DNA from: Heterocephalus glaber
Taxonomy: Eukaryota; Chordata; Mammalia; Rodentia; Bathyergidae
NCBI RefSeq assembly: GCF_000247695.1
Contig: NW_004624801.1
Coordinates: 1,026,103-1,090,102, forward strand
Length of the DNA stretch: 64,000 nt
Reading direction: 5' to 3'
Part shown: positions 11,891 through 22,115 of the stretch, piece after piece
Position numbering within the stretch: position 1 is the stretch's first letter
Layout of the letters: each line of letters opens with the position of its first letter
The notes under the pieces: generated by a model
Databases searched by the model: none
Seen by the model: only the letters and a program-made list of their open reading frames with translations
What the model was told of the DNA's origin: nothing
Made by a program: the position numbers and the translations under genes

Positions 11891-12056
11891 TGAGAATTTA
11901 GAGACATTTATAGCTAAATGGATGCACATTGAGGTGATACTCTTAAGTGAAATCAATAGGGCACACACGTGTAAATACCAAAGTCTCTGGTATGAGAAAC
12001 TGAATGTGTAAATAAGGACTAAAAGGTATAATAGATAATGTGAAATAGGAAGAAAA

Positions 12057-12086
12057 GGGGCAAAGGGGAAGGGGAAGTGGGAGGGG
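12057..12086 (+). other. Potential G-quadruplex in L1 3' UTR
   Basis: Five G-runs (GGGG, GGGG, GGGG, GGG, GGGG) separated by loops of 1-4 bases lie in the purine-rich part of the L1 3' UTR. G4-forming tracts in L1 3' UTRs are a known property of mammalian L1s. Confidence 0.7.
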
Positions 12087-12309
12087 TAGAGAAATGGAAA
12101 GAAGGGAATGGAATTAAAATGAGAGAATGGAAACAAAGTCTTTGTAAATAGGGAGGGAGGGAAGGAGAGGTTGAAGGGGGGGCAGAGGAATGGGGTAAAA
12201 AGAAGAACCAAGATATATTATGTAAAGTTACAAATTTCCAATGATGAAAGTCATTATATTGTATACTTAAAATTTACCAATAAAATTAATAAAAAAAGAG
12301 ATAAACACT

Positions 12310-13467
12310 GGATCAAGGACATTGGGGCTTCACACAGGAGAGAATTAAGTAAAATCTATGATCTGTGAACATTAGCTTTTCAGCTCACCCACCATAAATC
12401 CTCTTGGAGGCAGAGTAATGTAAATTCAAGAGGCGTCATCTCTGGTAAAAATAAAGAAAAAAAAAAGAGGGGAGATCCACAAAGCAGAAACTGTGACAGT
12501 CATTTGGGCCATGGATTTAGTGATGTGGAAGTTTATTTTCTGATGTGTTCCCAGAACCTAGCACAGACTCCTTTTGGACTCCATATACATTCTCTGTTCT
12601 TCATAAGGAGGCCCTTCAATGGAGGGTGCATTCCTAGAACACAGAAAAGACTAGCTTTACCTCCCCTTTTTCCATTATACAATTTCAGTCTATGTAGCTA
12701 TGTGAGTCATATAAGAAGAGGTGGCATAAAATTGTCTGAAACACTTGGGAAGCACCTTAAAAACAAAGACGCGTGTCCCTCCCTCCCCTCTCCCCTCTCC
12801 TCCTCCCCCTCCTTTTCTGTCCTTCTGAAGAGAGTGGACTGGGATGTGCATGTAGTATACGAAGATTGAGTAGTCTATGAAGCAGAGGACATAGCTGGGA
12901 AGAATGGGTCCATAAAACATTTTAAAAATTAGTGTCCTTTGTCATTCATAGGCTTCCATTTAAGCTCTTATCAGTTTAAGTTTAGACATTATGATTTGAG
13001 ATTTTCAGCTATGAGGTCAAACCTAATCTTCACTAATCTTCCTGGGCTACAGAAAATCTTTAATAAATCTATATTTATTGAACAAATTAATGAATGAGTG
13101 AACATCTTACCACGTGGAAAATAGTATTCATGGCATTATTCCAGTCCATTATAAAGTCATGGAAGAATTCAAAATAGAGTGATGAAAAATTAAACAAAGT
13201 AATGTTCATTTATTATTATATTTAGGGCAAACGAAAACAAAATGTGCACAAAACGGGTGTCTTTGTAGGTGACTTATTGGGCCAGCAGTGATTATTGATT
13301 CATAGACAGCAGAAATATAAAGAAACTAATGGTTTTACCAGCAATAATATTAAAAGAGTGGGGAGCAGGAAACTTGGGGAGGTGATGGTGTATAACTGTG
13401 ATCAAACCTCGTGTTCCATTATAGGAAAACAATTTTTAATATTAAAAAATCGTGACTGCTAAAAATG
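12310..13467. other. No gene seen; unique DNA with C-rich tract
   Basis: Mostly unique sequence. A polypyrimidine/G4 tract is listed separately. The 121-codon frame across 12504-12869 looks like chance. Confidence 0.5.
12777..12816 (-). other. Polypyrimidine tract with G4 motif on minus strand
   Basis: C-runs of 3, 3, 4 and 4 with T, T and TCT spacers lie at 12777-12795, giving a short-loop G-quadruplex motif on the minus strand. 12783-12797 is a 15-base perfect mirror repeat, a shape that favours triplex (H-DNA). The pyrimidine run continues to about 12816. Confidence 0.75.
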
Positions 13468-13698
13468 GAGCAGAGCATGGTGGTTCACATCTGCATCCCT
13501 GTAATCCCAAGGGTCCAAGAGGTTGAGGCAGGAAGATCACAAGGTGGACCCCAGCTTGGGTAATGTAGCAATTTAGCAAGACCTTGTCTCAAAATCTAAA
13601 AAAGAAATTAAAAAGGGCTGGAGATGTAGCTCCCTGCCAAGGTCCTGGATTTGATCTCCACACCTCTAAAATAAATAATAAGATAAAATAAAATAGTG
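13468..13698 (+). mobile_element. B1-ID dimeric SINE
   Basis: The first half is a 7SL-derived B1: 'CATGGTGGTTCACATCTG', 'TGTAATCCCAAG', 'GAGGCAGGAAGATCAC' and 'AGCAAGACCTTGTCTCAAAA'. An A-rich linker joins it to an ID-like half (GGGCTGGAGATGTAGCTCCC...GGATTTGATCTCC). An A-rich tail of AATAAAATA units follows. This arrangement matches the B1-ID composite SINEs of squirrel-related and related rodents. Confidence 0.8.
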
Positions 13699-14230
13699 AA
13701 GTGGTAGTACAGGACACTCAGGCACACTTAGTCTCAAGATGAAATGAAGTTAAATACCATACTGGAGAGAGTTGCAACTATTTACATCTGGCAAAGTGCT
13801 CAGGATGCAAAGAGAGATGCAACACATCACTGAGGGTTTAAGTCTTGCTGTGTTTGTAACTTTATAACAATGGCAATGTATCCGTTTGATGAAAAGCTAA
13901 AATCAAAAAGTGAAATGATGTCACAGCTCAATAACAAACTATGCAGACTGTGAAAAAGTCTAATTCCTAGAAAACACAGTTAAAAATATTACATCTGATT
14001 CATTTACATATGTTTAACATGTGTGGAATTTTTCTCCAAGGGAATGATGTCCCTTAGACCATTGTTCCATTATGGTTGACTGAATGAATTTTATTAAGCC
14101 ATGTGACATGTCAGTAATAGAGATGTCACATGTTTGATACTAATTCATAGAACAACATCACACACTTTGATTATTACTTTTCTAATAAACTCATTTATTT
14201 TAATGAATTTCTGTTTAAAAATATTTTTTT
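13699..14230. other. No feature recognised
   Basis: Unique AT-rich DNA. No exon or repeat seen. Confidence 0.5.
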
Positions 14231-14275
14231 GCAGTGCTGGAAATTGAACCCTACCAAATGAGCTATGCCATCAAT
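14231..14275 (-). mobile_element. Old ID SINE relic
   Basis: Reverse-complement ID pattern: GTGCTGGAAATTGAACC (inverse B box) and AATGAGCTATGCCATC (inverse A box), with the middle deleted. Confidence 0.6.
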
Positions 14276-14315
14276 CTTCTTTCTTGCTTTTGAAATATTC
14301 ATTCATTCATTATTT

Positions 14316-14389
14316 GTAGTACTAGTGAGAACCTAGGGCTTTGCACATGCTAAGCAAATGTCTTACTAGTGAGCTCTGTCCCTAGCCCT
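14316..14389 (-). mobile_element. Old ID SINE
   Basis: Inverse of a classic ID: GTACTAGTGAGAACCTAGGGC, 'TTGCACATGCTAAGCAAATG', 'CTTACTAGTGAGCTCTGTCCCTAGCCC'. It is closer to the classic ID middle than the younger subfamily in this window and is diverged. It sits beside a (TCAT)n-like ATTCATTCATTCAT tract. Confidence 0.75.
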
Positions 14390-15654
14390 CACTTCTGCTT
14401 TTGAGGCTACAGAGAGTAGCATTACACTGCTCTTTAAACTCTTTAATATTCTCTTCCTTTTACCAAAAATGCATTAAAAATAGTGGCAAGAAAATGTATA
14501 TTAGGAACAAGGTGGTTGACATACTTTCAAGTGGAAATTCATATAAAGAGTTCATTGTCTTTTTTTTGTTGTTCATGTTTTTCTTTTTTCCCAAAGTGGT
14601 AAATCTATTTTTAAAAAGTCATCTCTTTCCCTGATTAATAATGTTTAATCATTATTTATATTTTCACCTTGTTTTAAATCTTTTTTACATTTATTTAGTC
14701 AACATGCCACTTCTTTGTAAAACTTAAGCAGCCACTGGTTTGGTTTTGTTTTGTTTTCTGGTTTTGCCACCCATGTCTTGAACGTAGCTGCTCAGGGTTT
14801 AGCCATATTTACTTAGGTCCAGTTTTCCATCAGCCAAGTGGTTGGAGTTATTTTCATATTGGGGAAAATATTGGAATATACACCATGTGATGTAAAACAT
14901 CCATTCCCACTCATTTATGCATTTTTTTCTTTCCTCAAGTATGGTACATGCCTTATGCCTTCTCAAATGTATTAATTTAATGAAATGCCTCTTTACAAGA
15001 ATTTCTTGCTAATGATAGGATATGAGTTGTGGCAAGCAATATTTAGGGTATTTATTTTTAAATAGGGTTGATGTGTGTATTTATGGCTACTGGTCTCCTT
15101 TCCCCTGGAGAGACAGGGATATTTGTTAAAGGATATTTTCTCATAAATATGAGCTTCTTCCTGGGTATGCAACCATTAAAGTAGATCTAATTTCAATTTG
15201 CACTTAACTACCAAATTTTAGCATTCATAGTAATCTATTTTTTTAATCCAAACCTGGTAGCCAGTGTGTTTGGAATTCAATAAACTATACATAGGGTGGA
15301 AGAAAAAAATTAATTTTCTATTTATCTATATACATCATTTATATACATATTATATATATATCTTTTTGAAATATTTATGATAAAGTTTAGTCATTTCAAA
15401 AAAAGAACAGTCCTTTATATTTATAAAATTTATATATAAACTACATATATATGAACTATATAAAGCTATATAAAATATATAAAAATATAATTAATATAAA
15501 ACTTATTTTTTTTAAAGAACTGTGACAATGACAAAGTGTATATTCTTGCTTTTCCTCTAAAGAAGGCATTTCATCTTTCAGAAGATATTTATTAATCCAC
15601 ATGATGATTTCATAATGTGGAGTCTACCTGATATATTTTTCAGTTCACAGGAGT
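14390..15654. other. No gene seen; AT-rich unique DNA
   Basis: No exon or named repeat. It contains a dense TA/TATA block at about 15328-15503. Confidence 0.55.
15328..15503. repeat. TA-rich low-complexity block
   Basis: About 175 bp consist almost only of A and T with many ATATATA, TATAAA and TTTATA words. There is no clean unit repeat. Confidence 0.8.
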
Positions 15655-16010
15655 TTAGTTCTTTTTGGCAGACACCACCTCATAAGAGGGAGGCCCACAG
15701 TGCAAAAAGTACAGGAGTCTCTGGACTTTTACAGGGGTACCTGCCATGAGCAGGGTGACCTGTAATGGTAAGACCAGTGTCTTGTCACTGACTGGGCCAA
15801 CCATCTCCAACTTAGCCAACTCTGGCTCAGAGTTGGTCTCCAGCCAACACTGTTGTGATGGGTGAAGGGGATTTGGAGAAGGCTTTGGCCAACAGTTGGC
15901 TTCGAAAAAGCAGCAGTTAGTGAGCACTTTGTATGTATGAGAGTAAGACCATGGACATAATGCCAGTCCAGTTCAGTTTGCATCATTTATTTCCAAGACC
16001 ACCAACTGCA
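15655..16010. other. GC-richer island, origin unknown
   Basis: Markedly richer in G and C than its flanks. On the minus strand it holds an open frame of 90 codons (15655-15927) and a second overlapping frame of 85 codons. I recognise neither product. It contains repeated GCCAAC words and two small hairpins (15816-15836, 15888-15900). It could be an eroded retrocopy, an unrecognised LTR or a regulatory block. Confidence 0.35.
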
Positions 16011-16630
16011 ACTTTAACCTTTCCAACGATATTATAAATCCTCACATGTCATTACTAAGACAACTAGGCAAGAAGCAACTCCACATAACTGTCCTCAGTG
16101 TCATAGATAAAAATCAAGGAGAAGTTATATCATATCTGCATATATCTACTACATAAAACATATAAATATGGGATTTTACAATCTTAGTTAGGATTTGAAT
16201 GAGAATAATACATAAATCGGCAAAGCAAAAGTATGGATACACAAGCTCATTTTACCACAGCAACTCATGAGGTAATTTCTGGAATTCACCATACAAAATC
16301 CTCACATTCTGTTTACTTAGCTTTTCTAACTATTGTATCAGAGTATGTAGGAGAGACAGAGGATGTAGGAGAATCAATCTTCGCTAGTAGGAGGTCAAAA
16401 TCTCCACAACAACTGTGGTTTTTTCAATGAAATATTTACACTTATGGGAGTAGAAATCGCAAATATTTTTTTTCCTATTTTCCTCATGTTTAAACTGTAA
16501 AATAAGGGTAAATAATTGAGCTCTCTGATCAACAAAATATCAATATCAAGCTGTATATTTACTTTGGGATATTCATGGAAATACACATATTTGGGGAAAA
16601 TAACTGTCCTTTAGTTCTCTGACTGCACAA
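16011..16630. other. No feature recognised
   Basis: Unique AT-rich DNA. No exon or repeat seen. Confidence 0.5.
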
Positions 16631-16832
16631 TGTGGGAAAAAATCTTCACCTTCTTTTCCTCAAAGATCTACTATCTTGAATCTATAAAGAACTTAAAAAG
16701 ATCAGACCTCCCAAATTTAAAGACCCAATCTGAAAATGGGCATCTGAAATGAACAGACATTTCTCAGACAAGGAAGTAGAAATAGCAAATAAATACATGA
16801 AAAAATGTTCAACATCACTGGTCATTTGAGAG

Positions 16833-17087
16833 ATGCAAATGAAAACAACACTGAGATTCTACCTCACACCAGAAAGAATGGCTGCTATCATGAAATCAAC
16901 CAATAACAAATGCTGGTGGGGCTGTGGGGAAAAGGGAACCCTGCTCCACTGCTGGTGGGAGTGTCGACTGGTGCAACCACTGTGGAAATCAGTATGGAGA
17001 TACCTCAAAGAACTAGGACTGGAAGTCCTATTTGACCCTGCAATTCCACTGCTGGGAATCTTCCCCAAAGAAGTAAAAGAATCATAA
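16833..17087 (+). pseudogene. L1 ORF2 C-terminal segment with Cys-His motif
   Basis: The open segment has [18 protein letters not shown], then CWWGCGEKGTLLHCWWEC, which preserves the C-X3-C-X7-H-X4-C arrangement of the L1 ORF2 C-terminal domain. PLWKSVWRYLKELGLE and FDPAIPLLGIFPKE follow. It is only the last part of a roughly 1,270-residue protein; the endonuclease and RT are absent. Confidence 0.85.
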
Positions 17088-17370
17088 ATACAGTGATATA
17101 TGTGCACCCATGTTCATAGCAGCACAATTTGTAATAGCTAAAACTTGGAAACTGCCCAAATGCCCATCAACTGAAGACTGGATAAAGAAAACATGTTTTT
17201 TTTTTTTTAATGGAGTACTACTCAGCCATGAAAAATGAGAAATTAGAGACATGTATAGCTAAATGGATGCACATTGAGGCCATACTCTTAAGTGAAATAA
17301 ATAGGACACACATGTATAAATACCAAATAGTTTCTCTAGTGTGAGAAACTGAAAGTGTAAATAAGGACTA

Positions 17371-17912
17371 AAATGTATAATAGGTAATGTGAAATAGGAA
17401 GAAAAGGGGCAAAGGGAAAGGAAGTGGGAGGAGTAGGGGAAAAGAAAGAAGGGAATGGGATTAATATGAGAAAATGGAAAAATAGGAACAAAATCTTTGT
17501 AAATAGGGAGGACTGGAGGGGTTGAAGGGAGGGCTGGGCAAGGGTGAAAAATAAGAACCAAGAGAGACTATGTAAAGGTGCAAATTTCCAACGATGAATG
17601 TCATTATGTTGTATACCTAAAAGGTACCAATGACTAGAATGAATAATCGATAATGCAAAATAGGAAGAAAAGGTCCAAAGGGGTGGGGGTAGTGGGAGGG
17701 ACAGGGGAAAGGAAAGAAGGGAAAGGAAAAATGATGAGAAATGGAAAAAATGGAAATAAAGTCTTTGTAAATAGGGAAGGGTGTAGGGGGTGAAGGGAGG
17801 GCTAGGAATGGGGAAAAATGAGAACCAAGATGCATCATGTAAAGGTACAATTCCCAATGAGAAGTGTAATTGTGTTGTATACCTACAATGTACCAATAAA
17901 AGAATTAAAAAA
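17371..17912 (+). repeat. Tandem duplication of L1 3' UTR, about 265-bp period
   Basis: Unit 1 (17371-17635) and unit 2 (17636-17912) share the order 'AATAGGAAGAAAAGG', purine-rich G-runs, 'TCTTTGTAAATAGGGA', 'AGAACCAAGA', 'ATGTAAAGGT' and 'GTTGTATACCTA'. The offset is 265 bp at the AGGAAG landmark. The units differ by many substitutions, so the duplication is not new. Confidence 0.85.
17680..17707 (+). other. Potential G-quadruplex in second 3' UTR unit
   Basis: GGGG, GGGGG, GGG, GGG and GGGG are separated by loops of 1-4 bases. The equivalent place in unit 1 has weaker G-runs with a longer loop. Confidence 0.7.
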
Positions 17913-17916
17913 AAAA

Positions 17917-18305
17917 TGGTGTTAAAGGCAGGTGTGGTGAAGCAGCTGCAGAGATAAATAGAGATGCTAGTGGAAAAGATGGCGGAAAGGGTACTAATGC
18001 TGAAAGGGGTGATGGAGCTCATTTCGATAATGGTGGTGCTGGCAATGGGCGTAAGGATGTAAGGATGTAAGAGAGGATAGTGGAGTTGTGTGTAAAGGAG
18101 AAGGTGCTGGAGGCTGTGGTGGTGATATCAGAAATGGAAATGGTTCCATTGGTGTAGTGATGGTGTTGGAGACAGTAGCGGGCAAGTGCTGTTGACAGAG
18201 TTACAGTGACAGAGGTGTTAGTGATGGAAGAGTCTTTGATGGTGGCAGTGGAGATGGCATTAGAGATGAAGGTAGAAGTGTTTGACGTGGGTGTGGTGGA
18301 AAAAG
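17917..18305 (+). repeat. Decayed GATGGTG-type low-complexity repeat
   Basis: About 390 bp built from GATGG, GGTGGTG, GGTGATG, GGAGATGG and related words, strongly G- and T-rich on the plus strand. There is an exact local duplication of AAGGATGT at about 18053-18068. It begins directly after an L1 poly-A. No coding role is supported; the antisense Ser/Thr-rich frame is a composition artefact. Confidence 0.65.
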
Positions 18306-18880
18306 TCATTTGTTGCCTGTTTTAAAATATTCTCCATGTGAAAAGGAGGAAAATAAAATGAGCGCACATGCACACATGCATACATATGTGCATATACATA
18401 CACATACAGTTTCCTGCCATATGGTTGCTCCCATAATGAGTCCCCACAACCTCAACTGCTTAAAATTTTTATTATCTCTCAGTTCTAAGTCTAGGTTGAC
18501 AAAGCTGACTTTGCTCCAGGTTTTACACAGACAAAATAAAACTCTTAATTTCTGGGACTTTTCCACTCATGCTCTGGGAAGAATTTTTTCCAAGTTTATC
18601 CAAGTTGTTGACCCATATTGGTTCCATGAGGTTTTAGTTCTGAGCTGTTGATTTTCTAACTGGCTAACTGGGGTTGCTCTTTGCTCCCCAGGGCTACTTG
18701 CCTTCCTTCTTGGGGCAAAGGGCCTATGGGACCGCTTGAGTGTTCCAGAATCAATTTCACCCTCACACTGTCTCCCTGGAGTTAGTGTCAGTTCTCACAG
18801 ATGAAAAGGCTCAGGCCTACTTCAGAAGGCAGTCACATCCCTAGGCTCTTGTACTTCCACTATACTCATGGACAGGATAT
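18306..18880. other. No gene seen; short CA/TA tract inside
   Basis: Unique sequence. An imperfect CACATGCATACATA tract lies at 18361-18409. No exon recognised. Confidence 0.5.
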
Positions 18881-18899
18881 AACTGAAGTTTTTAATGCT

Positions 18900-19150
18900 C
18901 CTCTCTTCACAACTTGCTAGCATGGCTTAGAGAACCCAGAGAAGCATTTATTTTTGCTAGTTTGTTATAAAGAAAACTACCACAATGAACAGCCAGGTGG
19001 AGTTACACAGGGTGAAATCTGAAAGGGGCCCAATTACCAAAGTTTCTGTCCCCAAGGAGCTGGGGTGAGCAACCTCCCAGCACATGGAAATGTTCACCAG
19101 CACTGTTTTTAGGAATTTCATGATGCCTTCATCACATAAGATGGATTGTT
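18900..19150. mobile_element. Possible ancient LTR relic
   Basis: 'AAAGAAAACTACCACAATGAACAGCCAGG', then 'AAGGAGCTGGGGTGAGCAACCTCCCAGCACATGG', then 'GAATTTCATGATGCCTTCATCACATAAG' has the order of an old inverted mammalian LTR that I half-remember. I do not trust a family name. Confidence 0.35.
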
Positions 19151-19848
19151 AACACAATAACGAGAATACAATGAGCAGTGCTGAAATTCTCAAAGCTTCT
19201 AATCATGGCTCAGACTTTTTGGTGACTAACCTCTATCCTTAAATGGTCGTAGAGCTCACTAAGTCACCTAATCAAAATGAAAGGTTCTCCTATCACCTAG
19301 AAAATTCTAAGGGCTCTGTGCTAGGATCTGAGGCCAAAAATGAAGTGGCACAACTAAAAGAGGTTTCTAGCATTTTTATAACTCTGAATATTATGAGCGT
19401 TGTAGGAGCTTTGTGTCAGAAGCTGAGGGCAAAGATATAAGTGTGTGTGTGTGAGTGTGTGTGTGTGTGTGTGTACTCATATACCTACATACAGACATTA
19501 TATATATTTCTAATTATTTTACTATTTTTTGCATTGTTTGTTTGGTTGTTTTTCTTAACAGTGTATGCCAGGAAATATCAATAGGAAATTAGGGAAGTGA
19601 AATGGCAAAGGAAAGGAGGCAAAATAAGGGTTAGAAGTTCAGGAAAGTCTCCACACAGGATTATCACCTGGGGAAGCTCTTCAAACTGTGGTTCACATAT
19701 CAAAGTTGTCCCAGTGGAGAGTAAGGAAGTTGGAGCATTTTAGCTCCCTATTCATGCACCCTAGTGAAGATTGGACAGGAAAAAGAAGAGCAGATGAAAT
19801 CAATTCTGTGTACAAAGATTCTCTGCCACACAGGTGGGTATCTCTGGC
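19151..19848. other. No gene seen; GT microsatellite inside
   Basis: Unique sequence with a GT run at 19439-19474. Part of 19650-19720 resembles a MER5A-like end (TCTTCAAACTGTGGTTCACA) but is too short to call. Confidence 0.5.
19439..19474. repeat. GT microsatellite
   Basis: About 17 GT units interrupted once by GA. Confidence 0.9.
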
Positions 19849-20006
19849 CCAGGGGTTCACAGATTTCATTAGCATCAAAATCACCCCGAGAACTTGGTAA
19901 AACAGAGTTTCTCATTCAGTAGCTCTGTGGTGGAACTGGAGAATTTTTACTTGCAGACAATCCCTAATGATGCTGCTTCTCCATAGGTACCACACTCTGT
20001 AAAGCG
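19849..20006 (+). mobile_element. MER5A-like hAT MITE relic
   Basis: Follows the order 'CAGGGGTTCACAGA', 'TTAGCATCAAAATCACC', 'GAACTTGGTAAAACAGA', 'TTCAGTAGCTCTGTGGTGGAACTGGAGAATTT', 'TGATGCTGCTTCTCCATAGGTACCACACTCTG', as in the eutherian MER5A element. It is heavily diverged. Confidence 0.65.
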
Positions 20007-21608
20007 TGGCACGAGGACAGCCCTGTAGAGTTATCACACATGTTGGCTGTTGGGAGCAAAGTATCCGGAAGCTGGCATAGATAAGAAAAAAAAAAAAAGC
20101 AATAATTCTTGGAGTGTGCACAAAACACTAAAACAACACTGCAGTAGAAGTGACAGGACCAGGACCGGGTCTCTGAACCCAAACCATGCACTTGAAAATA
20201 CTTGTATTATAACACTTGTTGTTTGTCTGTTACAAAAAAGTCACAGAATCAGCATAATTTGCAGCTTGCTATAGCTTGAATATAGGTAGAATGGCATGAA
20301 GGATCACATTGCATAGCTAATTTAGAAAGTAATTAATTTGAAATTAATATTAATTACAATTAAAGAAATAAATACGTACCTTTGTGTGCGTATTCTAATA
20401 TCTTTTCTTGAAAACAAAATATCCTTTACAATAGAGTCATTTTGTATTTTCCTTTGTTTTCAGGCCCCACAACTATGAAGCACATTTTTACTCTCTTCAA
20501 CCCAGTGATTTTAGCTGAAACGTTTCAAAACACAACACACTGCTACTATACTCTGTATGCTGCAGATCATATGATTTGGTTTTAACTTTACATGACTTTT
20601 CATATTCTGTAAGTTCTTAAAGTAGGTAGCAAAATGTGATTTAGCACTATGACTATAAAATAGGTCCAATTAATAAATTCATAATTCATATGTGAATGGC
20701 TCCTGAATACTTTGTTCATTTTGGATTTAAGTAATAGGTTACAGTACCCTGAAACATAAAACCCCAGTTTCTCCTGCCATGTTGGAGCCAGCAAAGGGGC
20801 CCCTTCTCCAGCTGGGCAGCACCAAGTTAGGCGATGTCCTATAAGTAGAAAGAGCACAGGTTAGCAAGAATGTTCTGGAAAGGTTTGGGGAGACAGGTGA
20901 GTGCCAGGACAAATTTATCTGTGCTCTGCTTTTTCCAGTGGGCGGTTAGAATAGTTCTAGTTCTATGCTTGCCTCAGACACTACAAGGGCTTTCTATACA
21001 TTTACGCACAAATCTTCACTGCACCCACTGAGGTAAATATGTGAGGGTTTGGCAGAAAGGAAGGCTGTTCCATGCATATTTCATGAGAGAAATTTCAACA
21101 AAGTGAAATAGCTTGGTGTCCCAAACGCTATGCCAACAAACGACAAGGAAATCTGTTTACACTTGGTTTGTGCAACCAGAAAAGGCTTCCAGCCAACACT
21201 TGCAGTTAATCCACTTTATAAAAAAAGTTCAATTAAAGAAGAAATGAACAGATTCAAAAACTTTCAGGAAAAAACACATTAAGGTTTTAAACATCAATAG
21301 AATTCATTGAAAAACAGTTACTACATAAAATGTCAGTTTATACTACTTGTAAAGATAGTAGCCATTTGACTCAAATCATCTCATTCATTTACTTGCCTTG
21401 ATTACCTGAAATATCCATTAATTGAAAAATATCTTTTTCTTGAATTTTCTCAACAAAGATCATTCTTTTGAAACAACTGAACATTTTTATACCATTCCAG
21501 AAATCTCCAATAATAAAAATACAAATAAATATTAGTCGGTGATAGAAGAGATAATAGAAGTATAAAATATTTTTCTGTATTAGCTAATATTCTTCAGTCT
21601 AAAGTCAA
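20007..21608. other. No gene seen; unique DNA
   Basis: No coding exon or repeat recognised. Only short chance frames occur. Confidence 0.5.
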
Positions 21609-21809
21609 AATTTTCCAAGTATGGCCTCTGTGTCAGAAACATCCCTACCATCTGGGAACACAACAGAATGAAAAACCTAGGAGCTCTGCTCCAGATCTAA
21701 AGAACTCTTAAGTTTAGGACTCAAGACCCACAGAGCACTAAGTTTGGGGTACAGAGATGTGTTACCAAAGCCTCCAGATAATTCTGGTAATGCCAAAGGT
21801 TGGGAACCA
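21609..21809. mobile_element. MER5A-like hAT MITE relic
   Basis: Ends read TTTTCCAAGTATGGCCTCTGTG and CCAAAGGTTGGGAACCA, which are inverted-repeat related. 'TCTGGGAACACAACAGAATGAA' and 'GCCTCCAGATAATTCTGGTAATGC' match the MER5A-type interior. It is very old. Confidence 0.6.
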
Positions 21810-22104
21810 AAGACTCCAGTGTATGCAATGACTAAAATAACAGCTTTTAATGTTTTCAAACATGTATTAGCTTTGCGATTAGCAATGTATCATTGAAGAG
21901 AAAATCAAGATTTAATATTATATGTACTGGGGTGCACTTAGGAATTGTGCCTACTTCTATTGTAGCAATTTGAAAAGGAAAATAACCATGCAGTGTGCAG
22001 CAGAGGTATCTTCAAACCCTGCTCCCTTCAGAGTGTGTGTGGAATTGCAGCTCTCATCAAACAGCTTATAATCACATTTTCCCCTGCTCTTGGGTAGTTG
22101 CTTA
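21810..22104. other. No feature recognised
   Basis: Unique DNA between a MITE relic and an ID SINE. Confidence 0.5.
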
Positions 22105-22115
22105 AAACTCTTGGT

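Larger units (their letters stand above)
9472..12291. mobile_element. 5'-inverted (twin-primed) L1 insertion
   Basis: One insertion is made of two opposed pieces. 9472 to about 11558 is antisense and runs from the ORF2 reverse-transcriptase start back to the ORF1 C-terminal domain. From about 11559 to 12291 is sense: the end of ORF2, the 3' UTR and a short A-tail. An 18-bp near-identical target duplication encloses both, which proves a single event. This is the signature of twin priming, in which a second primer starts reverse transcription inside the L1 RNA. About half of ORF2, between the two pieces, is missing. Confidence 0.88.
16631..17916 (+). mobile_element. 5'-truncated L1 with duplicated 3' UTR
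   Basis: Starts inside ORF2 ('TGTGGGAAAAAATCTTCACC') and runs through 'GAACAGACATTTCTCAGAC' and the ORF2 end to a 3' UTR present as two tandem units. It then ends in ACCAATAAAAGAATTA(A)n. It is closely related to the sense part of the twin-primed L1 at 11.56-12.29 kb, which has only one 3' UTR unit. I could not identify a target duplication. Confidence 0.9.

Noticed and set aside
12504..12869. 121-codon plus-strand frame
   Set aside because: Its later half is the polypyrimidine/G4 tract, which removes stops, and no recognisable family is present.
17336..18022. 228-codon antisense open frame, the longest in the window
   Set aside because: It runs opposite the purine-rich, duplicated L1 3' UTR. 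A purine-rich strand lacks TTA, CTA and TCA words, so the other strand has few stops. The product is Pro/Ser/Phe/Leu low complexity.
18019..18309. 96-codon Ser/Thr-rich antisense frame
   Set aside because: It is a translation of the GATGGTG-type repeat on the opposite strand.
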